Below are positions 43,017 to 54,038 of a DNA stretch of 64,000 nt, one piece after another; the stretch's first letter is position 1, and each line of letters starts with the position of its first letter. The translations under genes were made by a program, and so were the position numbers. The notes beneath the pieces were generated by a model. The model did not search any database. It was not told where the DNA came from and saw only the letters and a list, made by a program, of their open reading frames with translations. Location: contig NZ_VPFL01000003.1 of assembly GCF_008014345.1 (NCBI RefSeq), forward strand, positions 124,001 to 188,000, given 5' to 3'. The stretch is from Pelomicrobium methylotrophicum. GTDB taxonomy: Bacteria; Pseudomonadota; Gammaproteobacteria; Burkholderiales; UBA6910.

Positions 43017-43772
43017 GTGATCCAGTACGAGTACCCCTTAAGCGAACGGATCCGGACTCTCCTGCGACTGGAAGACCTGTTTGATCGCGCCCTTCATTTT
43101 TCTGCCCGCCACGACAGTCACGATCATCACGCCGCGCTGGTGACGCTGTTCGAGATCCTCGACGTGACCAGCCGCCAGGACTTGAAGTCCGACCTGTACC
43201 AGGAGCTGGAGCGCCAGCGGGCGACCCTGGAGGCACTGCGGGGCAACCCCAACGTCGCAGCCGACAAGCTGGACGAGGTGTTGGCCATGCTGGAAGCCGC
43301 AAGCCAAGGCCTTCGCCGGATGGTTGGCAAGACGGGCCAGCACTTGCGCGACAACGAATGGCTCATGAGCATCAAGCAGCGCACTTCCATTCCCGGCGGT
43401 GTGTGCGAGTTCGACCTGCCGTCCTACCACTACTGGTTGCACCTGGAAACCGACGTCCGTCGCAGGCACCTGACGGAATGGCTGGGGCCGCTGTTGCCCA
43501 TTCGCGACGCGCTGGCGGTGGTGCTGCGGCTGTTGCGCGAGTCAGGCAAGACCAGCCGGCAGGTCGCCCAGCAAGGGGTTTTCCAGCAGATGCTGGCGGG
43601 ACGGATGGCACAGATGCTGAGCCTGAAGCTGAACGGCGGCGTACCGTGCATCCCCGAGATCAGCGCCAACAAGTACGCCCTCAACATCCGTTTCATTACG
43701 CCCACGGTTGAACAGCGCCCGAAAACCTTCGAGGGCGATGTCGAGTTCGACCTCACCTTCTACAACCTGTGA
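43017..43772 (+). CDS. zapD: Cell division protein ZapD
   Basis: FtsZ-bundling factor (DUF1342), 251 residues. Family stretches: [35 protein letters not shown] and [16 protein letters not shown]. Starts with GTG. Between coaE and yacG, the common proteobacterial arrangement. Confidence 0.96.
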   Translation: MIQYEYPLSERIRTLLRLEDLFDRALHFSARHDSHDHHAALVTLFEILDVTSRQDLKSDLYQELERQRATLEALRGNPNVAADKLDEVLAMLEAASQGLRRMVGKTGQHLRDNEWLMSIKQRTSIPGGVCEFDLPSYHYWLHLETDVRRRHLTEWLGPLLPIRDALAVVLRLLRESGKTSRQVAQQGVFQQMLAGRMAQMLSLKLNGGVPCIPEISANKYALNIRFITPTVEQRPKTFEGDVEFDLTFYNL

Positions 43773-43779
43773 GCGTCCC

Positions 43780-43983
43780 ATGGTGCGTGCCTCGTCCAAA
43801 GGCCCTCCCCTCGTCCGCTGTCCCCAGTGCGGCAGACCCGTCGAGTGGACGCCGGAGAACCGCTTCCGGCCCTTCTGCTCCGAGCGGTGTAAGCTGATCG
43901 ACCTCGGCCAGTGGGCGAGCGAGCGCTACCGCGTCCCGGGCGAGCCGGCGACCGGGGGCGAAGGCTCGCAGTCGCCGCAGTAG
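43780..43983 (+). CDS. yacG: DNA gyrase inhibitor YacG
   Basis: 67-residue zinc protein. Cys pairs CPQC and CSERC bind one zinc, and the conserved [16 protein letters not shown] segment is present. Met at 43780 chosen because the earlier Met lies inside zapD. In E. coli YacG inhibits gyrase by binding GyrB. Confidence 0.95.
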   Translation: MVRASSKGPPLVRCPQCGRPVEWTPENRFRPFCSERCKLIDLGQWASERYRVPGEPATGGEGSQSPQ

Positions 43984-44003
43984 CGCTGCCCTCGTGCGCC
44001 GCC

Positions 44004-45044
44004 ATGGTCGGTCTGCCTCCGCCGCCCGCGCCTTCATCCCTCGTCGCCCCCGAACGGGTACAGGAGGTTGCGGTGGCGGTGATCCTGCGCAGCGATGGCC
44101 GTTTCCTCCTGGGGCGCCGGCCTGCCGGCAAAGTCTATGCCGGTTACTGGGAGTTTCCCGGCGGCAAGGTGGAGCCCGGCGAATCCGCCGTGGAAGCCCT
44201 GCAGCGTGAGCTCCACGAGGAGCTGGAGCTCACGCTGGAGCGGGCCTATCCCTGGATTACCCGCACCTTCGTCTATCCCCACGCCACAGTACGTCTTCGA
44301 TTCTTCCGCGTCGTCGGCTGGCACGGGGCACTGCAGGATCACGAGCACGAAGCGCTCACCTGGCAGCAGCCGGGTGCGCCTGTCGTCGAGCCCATGCTTC
44401 CCGCCAATGGCCCGGTATTGAAGTCCTTGGAGCTTCCGGACGAATACGCCATTACCTTTGCCGAAGGGCTGGACACGGGCCCCTTCCTCGCGCGCCTCGC
44501 CGTGGCCCTCGAGCGCGGCGTTCGGCTCATCCAGCTGCGGGAAAAATCCATGGCGCCGGAGCAGCTACGCGCGTTCGGACGGGAAGTGCTCGCCCGCGCC
44601 CGGGAGGTAGGCGCCAAGGTGCTCGTGAACGGGGATGCGGCGACAGCCGAGGCAATGGGAGCCGATGGCGTCCACCTGAGCGCCGCCGCCTTGATGGCGC
44701 TCCCACGCCGCCCCGCGGTGGCCTGGTGCGGCGCCTCCTGTCATAACGAGGCAGAGCTGGCTCGGGCGGCAGAGCTTGGTGTGGATTTCGTCGTCCTGGG
44801 CCCGGTGCTCCCGACCTTGAGCCACCCGGGTGTCCCCCCTCTGGGTTGGCGGCGCTTCGCCGATTTGGTCCGCGACTATCCCCTGCCGGTGTTCGCGTTG
44901 GGTGGGATGCGGCGCAGCCACTTGGAGACGGCTTGGCAGCACGGCGCCCACGGCATCGCCTGCATGCGCGCCGCCTGGGCAAGCCCGGACGATTTTACGA
45001 GGGCGTCCCTGAGACGCCAAGGCACAGAAAGGCCGGCATTTTAG
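44004..45044 (+). CDS. Nudix hydrolase fused to a ThiE-like domain
   Basis: 346-residue fusion. The N-terminal MutT-like Nudix domain has box GGKVEPGESAVEALQRELHE then ELEL; the late Gly of the Nudix consensus is Glu. The C-terminal domain (about 165-330) resembles thiamine-phosphate synthase (LIQLREKSM, GADGVHL, DFVVLGPVLPT, ALGGM), but usual NDR and GVHLGQ motifs read NGD and GVHLSA. This fusion is widespread in beta- and gammaproteobacteria; the second domain is probably not a normal ThiE. Confidence 0.9.
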   Translation: MVGLPPPPAPSSLVAPERVQEVAVAVILRSDGRFLLGRRPAGKVYAGYWEFPGGKVEPGESAVEALQRELHEELELTLERAYPWITRTFVYPHATVRLRFFRVVGWHGALQDHEHEALTWQQPGAPVVEPMLPANGPVLKSLELPDEYAITFAEGLDTGPFLARLAVALERGVRLIQLREKSMAPEQLRAFGREVLARAREVGAKVLVNGDAATAEAMGADGVHLSAAALMALPRRPAVAWCGASCHNEAELARAAELGVDFVVLGPVLPTLSHPGVPPLGWRRFADLVRDYPLPVFALGGMRRSHLETAWQHGAHGIACMRAAWASPDDFTRASLRRQGTERPAF

Positions 45045-45068
45045 CCATCAGGCTGCCAGATAGGCGGG

Positions 45069-45950
45069 TTAGCGCTTTACCCGCTTGAGCCGCTGGCGCC
45101 CTGCCCAGTCGCGGGCGAACTGCCAGGCGACCCGCCCGCTGCGCGAGCCGCGCTGGAGCGCCCACTGCAGCGCTTCCTGGCGCACAGTTTCCCGGTTAGG
45201 GATGGGCGCCTGGAAATACTCGAGCCAGTGGAAGACGATGCTTAAGTATTCGTCCTGACTGAAGGGATAGAAAGAGACCCACAGGCCGAAGCGCTCGGAG
45301 AGGGACACTTTCTCCTCCACCGTTTCCCCGGGATGAATCTCGTCGCCCACCCGCCTCGCCTCCAGATTCTCCTGCATGAATTCCGGCATGAGGTGGCGGC
45401 GGTTCGACGTGGCATAAACCAGAACGTTTTCCGAGGGCGCCGCCACGGAGCCGTCCAGGACGGCTTTCAGCGCCTTGTAGCCCGCCTCTTCCGCCTCGAA
45501 CGACAGGTCGTCGCAAAACAGGATAAAGCGCTCGGGACGGGCGCTCACGAGGTCCACGATCTCCGGCAAGTCCAGCAAATCCTGCTTTTCCACCTCGATC
45601 ACCCGCAGCCCTTTCGGCGCGTACTTGTTAAGCACCGCCTTCACCAGGGAAGACTTGCCGGTGCCCCGCGCGCCGGTGAGCAACACGTTGTTCGCCGGCA
45701 CACCGTTGACAAACTGTCGGGTGTTCTGCTCCACCAGGGCTTTCTGCCGGTCAACGCCCTGCAGGTCCTGGAGGGCGATCCGGTGTACGTGGGTCACGGG
45801 TTGCAGGTAACCCTGGGCGCCCCGCTTGCGCCAGCGAAACGCAATCGATGCCTTCCAGTCGACCGGCGTGTGCGGGCCCGGCATGAGGGCTTCCAACCGG
45901 TCCAGCAGCGCGTGGGCGCGAGCGACGAGACGGTCCAGCTCATGGGTCAT
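45069..45950 (-). CDS. DUF815 family AAA-type ATPase
   Basis: 293-residue ATP-binding protein. Walker A GARGTGKSSLVKA (near 94), Walker B FILFCDDLSFE, and sensor-like VYATSNRRHL. Start MTHELDRLVARA at 45950 gives the conserved length; the longer frame overlaps argJ in antisense code. The function of the family is not established. It follows argJ in the same direction, 14 bases on. Confidence 0.9.
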   Translation of the reverse strand: MTHELDRLVARAHALLDRLEALMPGPHTPVDWKASIAFRWRKRGAQGYLQPVTHVHRIALQDLQGVDRQKALVEQNTRQFVNGVPANNVLLTGARGTGKSSLVKAVLNKYAPKGLRVIEVEKQDLLDLPEIVDLVSARPERFILFCDDLSFEAEEAGYKALKAVLDGSVAAPSENVLVYATSNRRHLMPEFMQENLEARRVGDEIHPGETVEEKVSLSERFGLWVSFYPFSQDEYLSIVFHWLEYFQAPIPNRETVRQEALQWALQRGSRSGRVAWQFARDWAGRQRLKRVKR

Positions 45951-45964
45951 GAAAGCGGGTCCCC

Positions 45965-47188
<1,224 letters not shown>

Positions 47189-47239
47189 CGGTCTCGGTCC
47201 CGACAGCCACAACGGCGCTGCGCGCCGACGAATCACCCC

Positions 47240-49996
47240 TCACGCGAGCTTGCCGTGGCAATGCTTGTACTTTTTCCCTGATCCGCATGGGCACGGGTCG
47301 TTGCGGCCGATCTTCTGGCCCTGCCGCACGAACGGTTGCGACGCCTGAGGCCCATTGGCTTCCGCCAAGGCTTGCTCGTAATCGGCGCGGTGATAGCGCA
47401 CGTTCGTGGGCGCCGCAACGGCCGTCTCCACCGCCTCCACCTGCGCCTCGCTGCGAATCTGGACCGTCATCAGCAGTTGCACGACGTCGCGCTTGATGCG
47501 GGAGAGCATGTCGGCGAAGAGCTCGAAGGCCTCCCGCTTGTATTCCTGCTTGGGATTCTTTTGGGCGTAGCCCCGCAGGTGGATGCCTTGCCGCAGGTGG
47601 TCGAGTGCCGCCAGGTGCTCGCGCCAGTGGGTATCCAGCGCGTGCAGCATCACGGCCCGCTCGTAGTGCTTCATCACCTCCTCGCCCACCAGGTCCACTT
47701 TGGCCTGGTAATGTTCGGCGGCCGCCTCCAGGATGCGGCTGCGAAGCCGCTCCTGGTGCAGGTCCGGATCGGCTTCCAGCCACTGGCGGATGGGCAACTT
47801 AAGTTGGTACTCGGAGCTAAGCGCCTTCTCCAGCCCGGCGACGTTCCACTGCTCCTCGACACTGCCCGGCGGCACATACTCATCGATCAGCGCCCCAAGC
47901 ACCTCCTCGCGATAAGCGCGGATCTCCTCGGAGACGTCGGCCGCATCGAGCAGCGCATTGCGGTCGTGGTAGATTTTCTGCCGTTGCTCGTTGGCCACAT
48001 CGTCGTACTCCAGGAGTTGCTTGCGGATGTCGAAGTTACGCGCCTCCACCTTGCGCTGGGCATTCTCGATGGCCCGGGTCACCCAGGGATGCTCGATGGG
48101 CTCGCCCTCCGGGAGCTTGAGCCGCTCCATGATGGCGGCCACCCGCTCCGAGGCAAAAATCCGCAGCAGCGGGTCCTCCAGCGACAGGTAGAACCGGCTC
48201 GAGCCAGGGTCGCCCTGGCGCCCGGCGCGACCGCGCAACTGGTTGTCGATGCGCCGTGATTCGTGTCGCTCGGTGCCCACGATGTGCAGACCGCCCAGCG
48301 AAACGACCTGGTCGTGGAGCTTTTGCCACTCGGCCTTCACTTCGGCAATGCGCTTCTGCTTGGTCGCCTCGTCCAGGGTCTCGTCGGCCAGGATGCGGTT
48401 GATTTCCGGGTTCGGGTTGCCGCCCAGCACAATGTCCGTGCCGCGGCCGGCCATGTTGGTAGCGATGGTGATCATTTTGGGCCGCCCCGCCTGGGCCACG
48501 ATCTCCGCCTCGCGGGCGTGGTGCTTGGCGTTGAGCACCTGGTGCGGCAAACCCTCCTTCTTGAGCAGCGCCGAGAGATACTCGTTGTTTTCGATGGAAG
48601 TGGTGCCTACCAGCACCGGCTGGCCCCGTGCATAGCACTCCTTGATGTCGTTGATGACCGCCTGGTATTTCTCCCGCGCCGTACGGAACACTTGGTCGTG
48701 CAGGTCCTTGCGGATCATCGGCTTGTGGGTGGGAATCACCACCACCTCGAGGCCGTAGATCTGCTGGAACTCATAGGCCTCGGTATCGGCTGTGCCGGTC
48801 ATGCCGGCGAGTTTCCGGTATAGGCGGAAGTAGTTCTGGAAGGTGATGGACGCGAGGGTCTGATTCTCCTTCTGGATCGGCACCCCTTCCTTGGCCTCTA
48901 CCGCCTGATGCAACCCCTCTGACCAGCGCCGGCCCGGCATCAAGCGCCCGGTGAACTCGTCGACGATGATCACCTCATTGTTCTGGACCACGTAATGCTG
49001 GTCCCGGTGGAACAAGGCATGGGCCCGCAGCGCCGCATAGAGATGATGAATGAGCAAAATGTTCTGCGGATCGTAAAGGCTGGTGCCCTCCGGCAGCAGC
49101 CCAGCCTTGGCCATCAGTTCCTCGGCGTGCTCGTGACCCGCTTCGGTGAGCAGGACCTGATGGGCCTTCTCGTCCACCGCGTAGTCGCCCGGGCCGTCTT
49201 CTCGCTCCTGGCGCTTCAAGTGCGGGACGAGGGCGTTCATTTTAATGTACAACTCGGTGTTGTCCTCCGCCTGGCCAGAGATGATGAGCGGAGTGCGCGC
49301 CTCGTCGATCAGGATCGAATCCACCTCGTCGACGATGGCGTAGTTCAGAGGCCGCTGATAGCGCTCCGAAGGGTGGGTGGCCATGTTGTCGCGCAGGTAG
49401 TCGAACCCGAACTCGTTGTTGGTACCGTAGGTGATATCGGCGGCGTAGGCGGCCTGCTTGTCGGCGTGATTCATCTGAGTGAGGATCACGCCGACCGACA
49501 GCCCGAGGAAGTTGTAGATCTTGCCCATCCACTCGGCGTCGCGCTTGGCCAGGTAGTCGTTTACCGTGACCACGTGCACCCCCCTGCCGGTGAGGGCATT
49601 CAAATAGGCGGGAAGGGTGGCCACCAGCGTCTTGCCCTCGCCGGTGCGCATCTCGGCGATCTTTCCATGGTGGAGCACCATGCCGCCAATGAGCTGGACG
49701 TCGAAATGGCGCATCTCCAGGGTCCGCTTGGCCGCCTCGCGCACCACCGCAAACGCTTCCGGAAGGATCTCCTCCAGCGCCGACGCTTCCAGCGCCGGCA
49801 CCTTCTCGGGTTCCGCGCCGGCCAGGCGCTTCGCGATGCGCGCTTTGAACTCGGCGGTTTTCGCGCGCAGTGCCTCGTCGGAAAGGCGAGCGATTTCCGG
49901 CTCCAGCGCGTTGATCGCTCGCACCGTTTGCATGTAGCGTTTGAGCAGCCGCTCGTTGCGGCTGCCGAAGATCTTGGTGAGGAAATTGGAAATCAT
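47240..49996 (-). CDS. secA: Protein translocase ATPase SecA
   Basis: Motor of Sec export, 918 residues. NBD1 Walker [37 protein letters not shown]2 with [15 protein letters not shown] and [18 protein letters not shown]-terminal zinc tail [17 protein letters not shown], which binds SecB. Upstream of argJ, downstream of the M23 peptidase gene. Confidence 0.99.
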   Translation of the reverse strand: MISNFLTKIFGSRNERLLKRYMQTVRAINALEPEIARLSDEALRAKTAEFKARIAKRLAGAEPEKVPALEASALEEILPEAFAVVREAAKRTLEMRHFDVQLIGGMVLHHGKIAEMRTGEGKTLVATLPAYLNALTGRGVHVVTVNDYLAKRDAEWMGKIYNFLGLSVGVILTQMNHADKQAAYAADITYGTNNEFGFDYLRDNMATHPSERYQRPLNYAIVDEVDSILIDEARTPLIISGQAEDNTELYIKMNALVPHLKRQEREDGPGDYAVDEKAHQVLLTEAGHEHAEELMAKAGLLPEGTSLYDPQNILLIHHLYAALRAHALFHRDQHYVVQNNEVIIVDEFTGRLMPGRRWSEGLHQAVEAKEGVPIQKENQTLASITFQNYFRLYRKLAGMTGTADTEAYEFQQIYGLEVVVIPTHKPMIRKDLHDQVFRTAREKYQAVINDIKECYARGQPVLVGTTSIENNEYLSALLKKEGLPHQVLNAKHHAREAEIVAQAGRPKMITIATNMAGRGTDIVLGGNPNPEINRILADETLDEATKQKRIAEVKAEWQKLHDQVVSLGGLHIVGTERHESRRIDNQLRGRAGRQGDPGSSRFYLSLEDPLLRIFASERVAAIMERLKLPEGEPIEHPWVTRAIENAQRKVEARNFDIRKQLLEYDDVANEQRQKIYHDRNALLDAADVSEEIRAYREEVLGALIDEYVPPGSVEEQWNVAGLEKALSSEYQLKLPIRQWLEADPDLHQERLRSRILEAAAEHYQAKVDLVGEEVMKHYERAVMLHALDTHWREHLAALDHLRQGIHLRGYAQKNPKQEYKREAFELFADMLSRIKRDVVQLLMTVQIRSEAQVEAVETAVAAPTNVRYHRADYEQALAEANGPQASQPFVRQGQKIGRNDPCPCGSGKKYKHCHGKLA

Positions 49997-50106
49997 CCGG
50001 ATCGAACGGCTTCAGGTCCGCGCGTGGGTAGTAAAGATCGACTCGTTAAACGGAATGGGGGTGAGGCTTTCCGACCTCACCCCCATCAGACAACCCGGTA
50101 TTGAAG

Positions 50107-51024
50107 CTATCCTTGGGCCTTCAGGAAGCGTGAGGGATTCACCGCAACCCCATTGCGCCTCACTTCGAAATGCAGGTGAGGTCCCGTCGATCGGCCGGTA
50201 TTGCCCACTTCGCCGATCTTCTGACCACGCAACACAATCGCGCCGACCTCTACCAACCGCTTGGACGCGTGGGCATAGCGCGTCACAAGGTTGTTCCCGT
50301 GGTCAATTTCGATCATATTACCATACTCGGGGTGGTACTCCGAGGTCACCACGATCCCGCCGGCAGCCGCCAGGATCGGAGTGCCGACAGAAGCCACGAA
50401 GTCCACCCCCTCGTGGAAAGCCCGCTGGCCCGTGAGGGGATCGATGCGCCAGCCGAATCCGGACGAAAGCCAGCCCATGTCCACGGGTCGTATGGAAGGC
50501 ACGAGCCGCCGAGAGAGCTGGTTCTCCATGAGCACGGATTCCAGGACGTCGAGCTGGTCCGAGCGCTGGCTGAGCAGACGGGTCAGCTCGTCGAGCTGGT
50601 CGGTCAGCTGGCTGACGCTCAAGTCTTGCCTCGGCAAATGGGTGATGGCCCCGCCCTGGCCCGGGAGCTGATCGAAGACGAATTCGTGGGGCTTGATGCC
50701 CGCCAGCCGGGCAAGCCGCTCGCCCAGGCTATCCAGCCGGAGGAGCTGAGCCTGCATCTGACCCATCCGTACCGCCAGGGCGTGGATGCTCTCTTGCATA
50801 TAGGCTTGGGCTTGAACCTCGTCGTTGGAGGCCCCGGCATCAGCCATCGGCACGCCGAACAGGGGCGCCAGCGCGGGCGCATGCCGCAGCGCAAGATAGG
50901 CAGTCCCGGACAGAGCGGCCGCCACCGAGAGGACGAATAGCGCAAGCATGGTGACGATTTGCGTCCGGGTCAGGGTGATGGTCCGGGCCTGGGCGAGCTT
51001 GCCGGAAACGACGATGATGTTCAT
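50107..51024 (-). CDS. M23 family peptidase with N-terminal membrane anchor
   Basis: 305-residue murein endopeptidase-like protein. Membrane segment at about 25-47, then a coiled region (about 75-175) and a C-terminal LytM/M23 domain: GFGWRIDPLTGQRAFHEGVDF (zinc His and Asp), YGNMIEIDHGNNLVTRYAH and HLHFEVR. The motif set appears complete, so catalysis is likely. Genes of this type lie beside secA in many betaproteobacteria and may act in division with the nearby dcw genes. Divergent from dciA by 24 bases. Confidence 0.92.
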   Translation of the reverse strand: MNIIVVSGKLAQARTITLTRTQIVTMLALFVLSVAAALSGTAYLALRHAPALAPLFGVPMADAGASNDEVQAQAYMQESIHALAVRMGQMQAQLLRLDSLGERLARLAGIKPHEFVFDQLPGQGGAITHLPRQDLSVSQLTDQLDELTRLLSQRSDQLDVLESVLMENQLSRRLVPSIRPVDMGWLSSGFGWRIDPLTGQRAFHEGVDFVASVGTPILAAAGGIVVTSEYHPEYGNMIEIDHGNNLVTRYAHASKRLVEVGAIVLRGQKIGEVGNTGRSTGPHLHFEVRRNGVAVNPSRFLKAQG

Positions 51025-51048
51025 GTCTCCACCGTTTTTGTGATCGCG

Positions 51049-51495
51049 ATGCCAGCCCGACCGATAAGCTTCTATCTCAAAAACTTAGAAGGAGCCCAGC
51101 CTCCTCTCGCCGAGGCCCGGCGCCTAGCCGAGCTCAACCACGCCTACCGGGAGGTGGCACCGCGCGAGCTTAGCCGCCTGAGCGCAATCGGATCGTACCG
51201 GGACGGCACGATGAAAATCTATGCCACCAGTGGCCCGGTGGCAGCAAAACTCAGGCAGATCGTCCCCCGGCTGATTCAGGCTTTCCGGGAGCGGGGTTAC
51301 GAGGTTACTTCAATCCAGACGCTGGTTCAAGCGCCAGCGACGGGGCCCGGCGTTCAGGCCCCAACGCCCCGCTCCTTGAGCCCTGGAGCCGCCGAGAGCC
51401 TCGAGGCGTTGGCAAACCGGTTGCCGGCCTCTCCGCTTCAGGAGGCCGTCCGGGCGCTCCTGGCTCACGGCCGAGCCGGGCGGTCCGAGAAGTAG
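51049..51495 (+). CDS. dciA: DUF721 protein, DciA-like helicase loader
   Basis: 148-residue protein of the DUF721 family, several members of which (DciA) load DnaB in bacteria without DnaC. RELSRLSAIGSYRDGTMKIYATSGPVAAKLRQIVPRL contains the typical KH-like core. The C-terminal third is Pro/Ala-rich and probably flexible. Met at 51049 chosen because the earlier frame overlaps the divergent peptidase start. Confidence 0.8.
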   Translation: MPARPISFYLKNLEGAQPPLAEARRLAELNHAYREVAPRELSRLSAIGSYRDGTMKIYATSGPVAAKLRQIVPRLIQAFRERGYEVTSIQTLVQAPATGPGVQAPTPRSLSPGAAESLEALANRLPASPLQEAVRALLAHGRAGRSEK

Positions 51496-51534
51496 CACCC
51501 CAGTGGATGCCGCGGCTACGGGACCGGATGCCCC

Positions 51535-51720
51535 CTAAATCACCAGGATCAGTCGCTCGAGCAAGTAGAGGAGGGCGAAGACTCCCGCCACCACCAGGCC
51601 GAACTTGAAGATGGTCGCCGCATAGCGCAGGTAGCGGCGGTCCCGGGTGTAGAGAAACAGACCCAGGCAGAGGCCGATGGCGAGCAGCAGCAGGAAACCG
51701 ACCAGGCGGATCAGGACCAC
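51535..51720 (-). CDS. Small two-span membrane protein, unknown function
   Basis: 61 residues with two hydrophobic segments (about 3-24 and 36-58) separated by a basic YTRDRRYLRYAA loop. GTG start with a GAGGG site 6 bases upstream. Sits 51 bases downstream of lpxC in the same direction. I recognise no characterised family; it could be a small envelope protein. The good ribosome site and the gap otherwise left empty argue that it is real. Confidence 0.65.
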   Translation of the reverse strand: MVLIRLVGFLLLLAIGLCLGLFLYTRDRRYLRYAATIFKFGLVVAGVFALLYLLERLILVI

Positions 51721-51771
51721 GCGCCACCCTCGGGGAAACTGCCCCGGCGCAGGGCGGGGCCCGCAGCAGAT

Positions 51772-52683
51772 TCAGGCGCTTTGCAGTTGGAACCGCAAGA
51801 ACGCCGGTGCCTGCTCGGCATCGTCAAACGTGACGAACTCCCAAGCCTTGGCGTCGGCGAGCAGGGCCCGAGCGAGCGCATTGTTGAGGGCATGGCCCGA
51901 CTTGTGGGCCATGAAGGCACCGATGATGGGATGCCCCAGCAGGTACAGGTCGCCGATGGCGTCCAGCACTTTGTGTTTGACGAACTCGTCCTCGTAACGT
52001 AATCCCTCGCTGTTCAACACCCTGAACTCATCCATCACGATGGCGTTGTCGAGGCTACCGCCCAGCGCCAATCCCTGGGCCCGCATGTTCTCCACGTCCT
52101 GCACGAACCCAAAGGTGCGCGCCCGGCTGACCTCTTTGACGAAGGAGGTCTTGCCGAAGTCGATGCACACGCGCTGACGGGTCTTGTCGAAGATGGGGTG
52201 GTCAAAGGCGATGCTGAATTCCACCTTGAACCCATCGTACGGCTCGAAGCGGACCCATTTGTCGCCATCCCTGACCTCGATGCGGCGGCGGATGCGAATA
52301 AATTTCTTGAGCGCCGGCTGTTCCTCGAGGCCGGCCGACTGCAGCAGAAACACAAACGGCGAGGCCGACCCGTCCATAATCGGCACCTCGCCTCCAGCGA
52401 GGTCCACATAAGCGTTGTCGACGCCCAGGCCTGCAAAGGCGGACATGAGGTGCTCGACGGTGGAAACACGCACGCCATCGCGCTCCAGGCACGAGCAAAG
52501 GCGCGTGTCCTGAACGCTGTAGGCGTCCGCCTTGATCTCGACGGGCTCAGGCAGATCGACCCGGCGAAACACGATGCCGGTATTGGGCGCTGCGGGCCGC
52601 AGCGTCATGTAGACTTTCTCGCCGGTGTGCAGCCCCACGCCGGTGGCGCGAATGACGTTCTTGAGGGTTCTCTGCTTGACCAT
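51772..52683 (-). CDS. lpxC: UDP-3-O-acyl-N-acetylglucosamine deacetylase
   Basis: Zinc deacetylase for the committed step of lipid A synthesis, 303 residues. Zinc His in [11 protein letters not shown] and in [16 protein letters not shown]; catalytic His in HKSGHALNN. The start MVKQRTLKN is the conserved one. Downstream of ftsZ as in most proteobacterial dcw clusters. Confidence 0.98.
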   Translation of the reverse strand: MVKQRTLKNVIRATGVGLHTGEKVYMTLRPAAPNTGIVFRRVDLPEPVEIKADAYSVQDTRLCSCLERDGVRVSTVEHLMSAFAGLGVDNAYVDLAGGEVPIMDGSASPFVFLLQSAGLEEQPALKKFIRIRRRIEVRDGDKWVRFEPYDGFKVEFSIAFDHPIFDKTRQRVCIDFGKTSFVKEVSRARTFGFVQDVENMRAQGLALGGSLDNAIVMDEFRVLNSEGLRYEDEFVKHKVLDAIGDLYLLGHPIIGAFMAHKSGHALNNALARALLADAKAWEFVTFDDAEQAPAFLRFQLQSA

Positions 52684-52797
52684 CCGGGCCCTTTCGCCGA
52701 GTGCGCTTTCAAAATGCGCAAGTGTATCACGTGCGCAGGGCATCACCAATGCATTGAACCCGCCCGCGGTTCCGCCTTCGTTCCGGCCGTGGCCACC

Positions 52798-53952
52798 TCA
52801 GTCCGCCTGCTTGCGCAGGAACGCCGGAATGTCCAGCAGATCGATCCCCGACTGCCTCATGGCCTCCACCGTAGTCTCGCGCCGGCGCCCGGAGCGCATC
52901 ACCGTGGGCGTATCCAGGTCATCGTAGTTCACCGTCTCGATCAACGTGGCATCGGTGCCGGTCTTCACCACCGACAAAGGCTTCTGTTGCGCGCGGGCAG
53001 GCGACCCGAGGCCGGTGGCGACGATGGTTACCCGCAGCTTGTCTTCCATCGATTCGTCGATCACCGTGCCGACGATGACCGTGGCGTCCTCGGCCGTGAA
53101 GTCGCGGATGGTGTTCATCACGTCGTGCACTTCTTTCATCTTCAGGTTCATGCTGGCGGTGATGTTGACCAGCACGCCCCGGGCCCCGGACAGGTTCACG
53201 TCCTCGAGCAGGGGGCTCGCCACCGCCTGCTCTGCCGCGAGCCTGGCGCGGTCCACACCCGAGGCGTAAGCCGACCCCATCATCGCCATGCCCATCTCCG
53301 ACATGACGGTGCGCACGTCGGCGAAATCCACGTTCACCAGCCCAGGGCAGTTGATGACTTCCGCGATCCCCGCCACCGCTCCGTGCAGCACGCTGTTAGC
53401 CGCCTTGAAGGCATCCAGCATGCTCACCTCCTCACCCAGCACGCTCATCAGCTTGTCGTTGGGAATCACGATCACAGAGTCCACGTACTGGGACAGGGCC
53501 TCGATGCCCGCCTGCGCCACCTTGAGGCGTTTGCCCTCGAAGCTGAACGGTTTGGTGACCACCGCTACGGTGAGGATACCGAGCTCCTTGGCGATCTGCG
53601 CCACCACCGGTGCCGCCCCGGTGCCGGTGCCACCGCCCATGCCGGCGGTGATGAACAACATATCGGCGCCTTCGATCAGCTCCGCCAGCCGCTCCCTGTC
53701 TTCCAGCGCCGCCTCCCTGCCCACCTCCGGGTTAGCGCCTGCACCGAGCCCCTTGGTGATGCTCGCGCCGAGCTGCAACAGCGTCTTCGCCTGATTGCGC
53801 TTGAGCGCCTGGGCGTCAGTGTTGGCGCAGATGAACTCCACGCCCTGCACACCCTGTTCAATCATGTGGTCCACGGCGTTGCCGCCGCAGCCGCCGATGC
53901 CGATCACCTTGATCACGGCTTCGGGTGTCTGGGTATCCATCACTTCGAACAT
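52798..53952 (-). CDS. ftsZ: Cell division protein FtsZ
   Basis: Tubulin-like GTPase of the Z ring, 384 residues. GTP site MGGGTGTGAAPVVA, T7 loop NVDFADVRTVM, a disordered linker after about residue 320, and C-terminal peptide LLDIPAFLRKQAD that binds FtsA and ZipA. ATG 53952 has a GGAGG site 6 bases upstream. 86 bases after ftsA. Confidence 0.99.
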   Translation of the reverse strand: MFEVMDTQTPEAVIKVIGIGGCGGNAVDHMIEQGVQGVEFICANTDAQALKRNQAKTLLQLGASITKGLGAGANPEVGREAALEDRERLAELIEGADMLFITAGMGGGTGTGAAPVVAQIAKELGILTVAVVTKPFSFEGKRLKVAQAGIEALSQYVDSVIVIPNDKLMSVLGEEVSMLDAFKAANSVLHGAVAGIAEVINCPGLVNVDFADVRTVMSEMGMAMMGSAYASGVDRARLAAEQAVASPLLEDVNLSGARGVLVNITASMNLKMKEVHDVMNTIRDFTAEDATVIVGTVIDESMEDKLRVTIVATGLGSPARAQQKPLSVVKTGTDATLIETVNYDDLDTPTVMRSGRRRETTVEAMRQSGIDLLDIPAFLRKQAD

Positions 53953-54038
53953 ATCAACCTCCTTGAAAAGATGCCTTGTCGACAATCACCCGCTTCTCGA
54001 GCCCGTCCGCCTGTGGCGTCCGGGTCCTTGTCCCTCGA

